Virus record (IMG/VR): IMGVR_UViG_3300006916_000150
Location: 1 to 34,912 of that record
Strand: one strand, 5' to 3'
DNA: 34,912 bases
DNA from: a virus
This document shows, piece after piece, positions 32,436-34,912 of the stretch (positions are counted from its first letter, which is position 1; every line of letters starts with the position of its first letter). Position numbers and translations under genes: made by a program. The notes under the pieces are model-generated. The model saw only the letters and a program-made list of their open reading frames with translations. It was not told the DNA's origin and did not search any database.

Positions 32436-32859
32436 AGTTAGCAACTGCTTTGCACCACCACACAAACATGGGCAGCGACATATTGTTCTTCATTACGTTG
32501 GCTCTGTTGCACACTAGAACCACATTGTCCTTCTCGTACCCAAGATCCGAATCCAAGCGATCAATACTGAGGTCGTAATCAACATGATCACCAGTACGGG
32601 TAAACGGTAGACCTGTCACCGCGCACTTATGCTCTTGAGCGATCAGCAGATCCAGAATGAACTCCTTATCGATATCGAAGGACGTGCCATTCTTCTTTGC
32701 ACGGGTCTTTGCAATCCGTATCCGACTACCGATATAAGCCTCGTAGTTATCACGCCACTTGGTCTTATCCCGGATGTGCTTGCATTGATTGCAAATCAGC
32801 CGGTGTTGACGGGCTATTCCAACGCCGCATATGCGGCATTTTTTACCTTCAGCGTCCAT
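32401..32859 (-). CDS. HNH endonuclease with N-terminal zinc ribbon
   Basis: A 152-residue nuclease. The first 26 residues hold two CxxC pairs (Cys8, Cys11, Cys23, Cys26), a zinc-binding DNA-recognition element. The C-terminal half contains KCAVTGLPF and LSIDRLDSDLGYEKDNVVLV followed by CNRANVMKN, the beta-beta-alpha metal HNH pattern (the D-x-x-S-I-D-R start and the N-x-x-x-x-K-N end). HNH proteins beside terminase genes assist DNA packaging in several phage groups, so a packaging-nicking role is plausible; a homing endonuclease is the alternative. It overlaps DUF5675 by 46 bases and terL by 35. Confidence 0.88.
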   Translation of the reverse strand: MDAEGKKCRICGVGIARQHRLICNQCKHIRDKTKWRDNYEAYIGSRIRIAKTRAKKNGTSFDIDKEFILDLLIAQEHKCAVTGLPFTRTGDHVDYDLSIDRLDSDLGYEKDNVVLVCNRANVMKNNMSLPMFVWWCKAVANYDEDRRSRQET

Positions 32860-33218
32860 TCACCGCCCTCTGTTACTTCCTCAAAGAGACTCACGGCTTT
32901 GCGGCTGTTAGCCACAGCGATGGTGTCACCCATCAGATCTGTGCCCAGCGCGATACAACCCTGAAGCTGGTACGCAAAATTGGCGCTATGAATGAGGATG
33001 TGAGTACGATCCGGGACATCCTCGAGCTGCCAAGTTGGTCCAAACTTAGGGGACTCTCGCCACTTGAGCTTGTACTCACCTTCGGGAATGCACGAGATGT
33101 TTGGCTTGTTGTCTAGCCACGGACGCTCTACCGACCAAAACTCTATGTCAGAGAACTTGATGATTCCCAGAGTTGCATCAGGGTGATACGCCCAACGCTC
33201 CAATACGATCTCACCCAC
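32814..33218 (-). CDS. DUF5675 family protein with L,D-transpeptidase-like motif
   Basis: A 134-residue protein of the DUF5675 family. Characteristic blocks are FWSVERPWLDNKPN, SCIPEGEYKLKW, RTHILIHSANFAYQLQGCIA (His77, Gly87, Cys88) and VANSRKAVSLFE. The spacing of His and Gly-Cys-Ile resembles the YkuD L,D-transpeptidase active site (H...GC), so a peptidoglycan-acting role is possible, though DUF5675 is formally uncharacterised. The GTG at 33218 has AAGGAGG six bases upstream, better than starts further upstream. It overlaps the previous small gene by eight bases. Confidence 0.85.
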   Translation of the reverse strand: MGEIVLERWAYHPDATLGIIKFSDIEFWSVERPWLDNKPNISCIPEGEYKLKWRESPKFGPTWQLEDVPDRTHILIHSANFAYQLQGCIALGTDLMGDTIAVANSRKAVSLFEEVTEGGEWTLKVKNAAYAALE

Positions 33219-33342
33219 GCTTCGCCTCCTTCTTCCCGAAGATACGGTCATAGTTGTCGCCAAACTTCTTATGATCTGTCGGACGACGGAGATCACCCTT
33301 GCCATACATAGTCTCGCGGTGATCGCAGCTTTTCTTCTTCAC
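33211..33342 (-). CDS. Small basic protein, 43 residues
   Basis: An open frame with a GTG start at 33342 that overlaps the TGA of the Cys-rich gene upstream (GTGA), and a stop eight bases inside the next gene. It would encode a Lys/Arg/Asp-rich peptide (KKKSCDHRETMYGKG, then DHKKFGDNYDRIFGKKEA). A later ATG at residue 12 is possible. The lack of any spare space in the cluster and the start/stop coupling support coding. The function is unknown. Confidence 0.65.
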   Translation of the reverse strand: MKKKSCDHRETMYGKGDLRRPTDHKKFGDNYDRIFGKKEAKRG

Positions 33343-33434
33343 CTCTTAGCACCGTAAGTCTTAGAACGCTTCATACACTTTCCAGCCTTCTTACACTTTG
33401 CCTTGCTCTTGCAAGACGCGCAGGGCTTAAACAT
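33339..33434 (-). CDS. Cys/Lys-rich mini-protein, 31 residues
   Basis: A tiny gene with a near-ideal ribosome site (AGGAGG, five bases before the ATG at 33434). The product is MFKPCASCKSKAKCKKAG followed by KCMKRSKTYGAKR: four cysteines with CxxC spacing at its start and a very basic charge, suggesting metal or nucleic acid binding. It overlaps the upstream gene by eight bases and couples to the next by GTGA. A longer frame to 33545 exists, but its extra residues overlap the upstream gene in another frame and lack support. Confidence 0.8.
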   Translation of the reverse strand: MFKPCASCKSKAKCKKAGKCMKRSKTYGAKR

Positions 33435-33687
33435 CACAACCTCCTGATATAACGATTTTTTTTGTTTCAACCTGTAGATCTGTTTCGATCCAAACCTTTG
33501 CCCCACAAGGAAGTGGCTTGTCTGGGCTATACACAACGGCAGCAACTACGTCTCCCTGTGTATTGACGATATCTGCCCTATTAGTTTTCCTGTTTTCCCT
33601 ATAGTCCTTGACGGTAATAACCGGCAAATCCGCGCCTTTAGCGTTGGATCGAATGTTGTGCTGGTTCACATGTATCCGGGTCTTCAT
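33427..33687 (-). CDS. Conserved small phage protein, 86 residues
   Basis: The sequence RIHVNQHNIRSNAKGADLPV, then ITVKDYRENRKTN, VVYSPDKPLPCGAKVWIET and a final GGCDV is a pattern I recall from many phages and some bacteria, always as a hypothetical protein. It seems to be a small beta-rich fold with a conserved Cys in PLPCGAKVWIE. No enzymatic motif is visible. It starts three bases after the upstream stop and overlaps the Cys-rich mini-gene. Confidence 0.8.
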   Translation of the reverse strand: MKTRIHVNQHNIRSNAKGADLPVITVKDYRENRKTNRADIVNTQGDVVAAVVYSPDKPLPCGAKVWIETDLQVETKKIVISGGCDV

Positions 33688-33690
33688 GGG

Positions 33691-33984
33691 TCACCACTTA
33701 ACTTTGTGAGACCAGTACCGAGCTGACAGGATGTCTGGCTTGGAATCCTGAGCATTGTGTCTGGCGTAATAACTCTTCTTTCGGGCTTTATCCTTTGCGG
33801 TCTTGGGGTTCTTCCCCGCGCCCTTCACCCCTTGCTGACCGAACCTGATCGTCTTTGTCTCTCCCTTGGCATTCCGGGCAACTACAACGTGCGACTTCGT
33901 AGGATGACTGGGGGTACGCTTGGGCTTGTTGTAGCCGCTCACCCCGGCGTTCTTCAGCTTCGAGTCCGACTTCTTCTCTGACAT
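33691..33984 (-). CDS. Conserved basic phage protein, 97 residues
   Basis: A strongly basic protein with blocks I recall from many phages: SDSKLKNAGVSGYNKPKRTP, SHPTKSHVVVAR, KTIRFGQQGVKGAG and a C-terminal SARYWSHKVKW. The function is unknown; the charge suggests nucleic acid binding. It lacks a good ribosome site (GGACGAA lies about ten bases before the ATG), and it is separated from the upstream gene by 41 bases with nothing visible in them. The next gene begins three bases after its stop. Confidence 0.8.
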   Translation of the reverse strand: MSEKKSDSKLKNAGVSGYNKPKRTPSHPTKSHVVVARNAKGETKTIRFGQQGVKGAGKNPKTAKDKARKKSYYARHNAQDSKPDILSARYWSHKVKW

Positions 33985-34025
33985 CGCTCATTTCGTCCGC
34001 TTGTGGTTGTCGGTCGGCTCGTTTT

Positions 34026-34331
34026 TCATTTTTCCGGCTTCGGCATAAACCGACCTTTCGCGTCAATATTGCCGTGGTGGAGCCGTATAAACTCCTCCGC
34101 CTCGGCTTTGGTCTTGAATAGCGGGTACTTGTCCAAGCCCTCTGCCCTAGCTCTCTGTAAGCCCCCTACGGTCCCAAGGTTCTCGCCGCCTACCATTGTG
34201 GGTATCACCCTAGTACCTTCCTCAAAGCCGTAAGAGCCGAGCCTTACGTTGCTTACAGAGGGAGATCCATCAAGGTTCTTAAATGGATGATCCGTTGGGA
34301 AAAGCTTTTGTCCGGGCTTGTAGTTAGCCAC
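34026..34331 (-). CDS. Small single-domain phage protein, 101 residues
   Basis: The sequence contains DHPFKNLDGSPSVSNVRLGS, RVIPTMVGGENLG and FKTKAEAEEFIRLHHGNID. This resembles a short domain found inside or at the ends of large phage internal and lytic proteins, with the pattern of an N-P/L-D-G-S-x-S strand, an IPT segment and a final A-E-x-F helix. Here it stands alone. The GTG start shares one base with the MazG stop (TAGTG). The function is unknown. Confidence 0.72.
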   Translation of the reverse strand: MANYKPGQKLFPTDHPFKNLDGSPSVSNVRLGSYGFEEGTRVIPTMVGGENLGTVGGLQRARAEGLDKYPLFKTKAEAEEFIRLHHGNIDAKGRFMPKPEK

Positions 34332-34726
34332 TAGTGGTTATCAGCCTCTTTAACGAAAACGCCGTCCACCATGCGTCCCTTGCGGTCCTTGATGTCGTTG
34401 TAGGCGGTGCCTAAGCACTGGTTCAAGTTGAGGTTGTTTCGAGCCGCGATGTTGATCAGGACCACCATGATGTCGCCGATATCATCCGCAACACTACGAT
34501 CCTTGCAGATGCTCTCTGACAGCTCACCGCACTCCTGAATCAGCTTTGCAAACTGATCCTTGTCAGATGATCCGTCGATCAGGTTCCGGGCTTGATGCCA
34601 CTCCGTAACAAGCTCTTCGAGGTAATCAACCGTATGGTCATACGGCATCGGGGTTGCTTCGTACTCAGTCCTACCGTTATGCAGATCCCAGTTAAAGAAA
34701 TCTTTTTCTACCGCTTCCGTTGTCAT
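34331..34726 (-). CDS. MazG-like nucleotide pyrophosphohydrolase
   Basis: A 131-residue protein. The catalytic metal-binding helices are visible as LIQECGELSESICKD (Glu65, Glu68) and ADDIGDIMVVLINIAARN (Asp82, Asp85), equivalent to the E-x-x-E and E/D-x-x-D motifs of MazG enzymes, followed by the characteristic N-D-I-K-D-R-K-G-R-M end. Such enzymes split nucleoside triphosphates to monophosphates and pyrophosphate; in marine phages they are common auxiliary genes, thought to affect nucleotide pools or alarmones. AGGAG lies about five to six bases before the ATG, which overlaps the upstream stop (ATGA). Confidence 0.9.
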   Translation of the reverse strand: MTTEAVEKDFFNWDLHNGRTEYEATPMPYDHTVDYLEELVTEWHQARNLIDGSSDKDQFAKLIQECGELSESICKDRSVADDIGDIMVVLINIAARNNLNLNQCLGTAYNDIKDRKGRMVDGVFVKEADNH

Positions 34727-34912
34727 CGCTTACTCCTAAAGTTGTTTCTGCGCTCAACACATTTCCTGCAACGCCGTATCGTGCCCTGTAGCGTGAGTGA
34801 CTCCGTGGGGAACTGACCCTTGCAGTTCATGCAAGAATTCGTGTCTGAGGGCACTCCTGAAGGCAGGTAAGTGATCTTCCCGCCCGCCGCTAAAAACTCT
34901 TCTACCAGTGGA
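34723..34912 (-). CDS. Partial zinc-ribbon protein, C-terminal end
   Basis: The frame is open to the right edge of the window, so the start is not visible. The 62 visible codons encode a helix and strand (PLVEEFLAAGGKITYLPSGV) followed by two CxxC pairs (SCMNCKG and RRCRKCVERRN), a zinc-ribbon pattern, and a basic end. The TGA at 34725-34723 overlaps the MazG start (ATGA). It may bind nucleic acid. The family is not recognised. Confidence 0.75.
   Translation of the reverse strand, partial: PLVEEFLAAGGKITYLPSGVPSDTNSCMNCKGQFPTESLTLQGTIRRCRKCVERRNNFRSKR

Noticed and set aside
33788-34066. Minus-strand open frame of 92 codons
   Set aside because: It overlaps two better-supported small genes in another frame and is of shadow composition (Arg/Glu/Gln/Gly-rich).
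1-34912. Integrated prophage or host boundary
   Set aside because: No host gene, integrase, attachment-site repeat or tRNA is visible; the window is entirely phage late genes.

Overview
The window is a block of late (morphogenesis) genes from a tailed bacteriophage. Every gene I can support lies on the minus strand, so the biology reads from 34912 down to 1. There are no host genes, tRNAs, rRNAs, insertion sequences or CRISPR arrays. Packing is extreme: most neighbours overlap by 1 to 46 bases, often as ATGA, GTGA, TGATG or TAGTG. The only sizeable gap is about 160 bases at 12981-13141. I see no tape-measure, sheath or baseplate genes. A large portal, two small adaptor-like proteins, a beta-propeller-type tail protein and a set of Gly/Ala-rich internal-type proteins point to a short-tailed phage (podovirus morphology). 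The moderate base composition, the MazG, GNAT and DUF5675 genes, the EF-hand membrane protein and the fibre modules resemble phages of marine Proteobacteria (HMO-2011-like and related groups). That host assignment is an inference from recalled families, not a search.

Layout in transcription order. (1) 34912-32814: an accessory cluster with the tail of a zinc-ribbon gene, a MazG-like pyrophosphohydrolase, four small conserved phage proteins (one a 31-residue Cys/Lys-rich peptide), a GTG-started 43-residue ORF and a DUF5675 protein with a YkuD-like His/Cys motif. (2) 32859-26885: an HNH endonuclease overlapping the large terminase, the portal, a small coiled-coil protein, the scaffold and the major capsid protein. 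A strong hairpin follows the capsid gene. (3) 26821-24888: head-tail connector-type proteins and a BppU-like domain protein. (4) 24881-19863: tail appendage genes, comprising a repetitive Ser/Asp/Phe-rich protein, a tail-fibre-type protein, a fibre with Arg-x-Gly repeats and three tandem paralogous fibre proteins. (5) 19853-13142: an XkdW-like small protein, a 3TM GTA-type holin, the beta-propeller tail protein, a 1334-residue lambda J-like tail tip/fibre with eight tandem repeats, and a tail assembly chaperone. (6) 12980-721: after the intergenic regulatory region, a GNAT acetyltransferase, four probable internal virion (ejection) proteins and a 2843-residue polyvalent protein with an HExxH metallopeptidase motif and an LPD38-like C-terminal region. 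(7) 724-1: an EF-hand two-helix membrane protein, a DUF1289 four-cysteine protein and the start of another gene cut by the window edge.

Together these genes would package DNA (terminase, HNH, portal), build the capsid (scaffold, coat), close it with a short tail and fibres (adaptors, propeller, fibres, chaperones), deliver DNA with internal proteins, and lyse the host (holin, perhaps DUF5675). DNA replication and transcription genes are not in the window. The most unusual items are the giant polyvalent ejection-type protein, the siphovirus-like J module in what looks like a short-tailed phage, the fibre gene triplication, and the possible L,D-transpeptidase-like lysis candidate.
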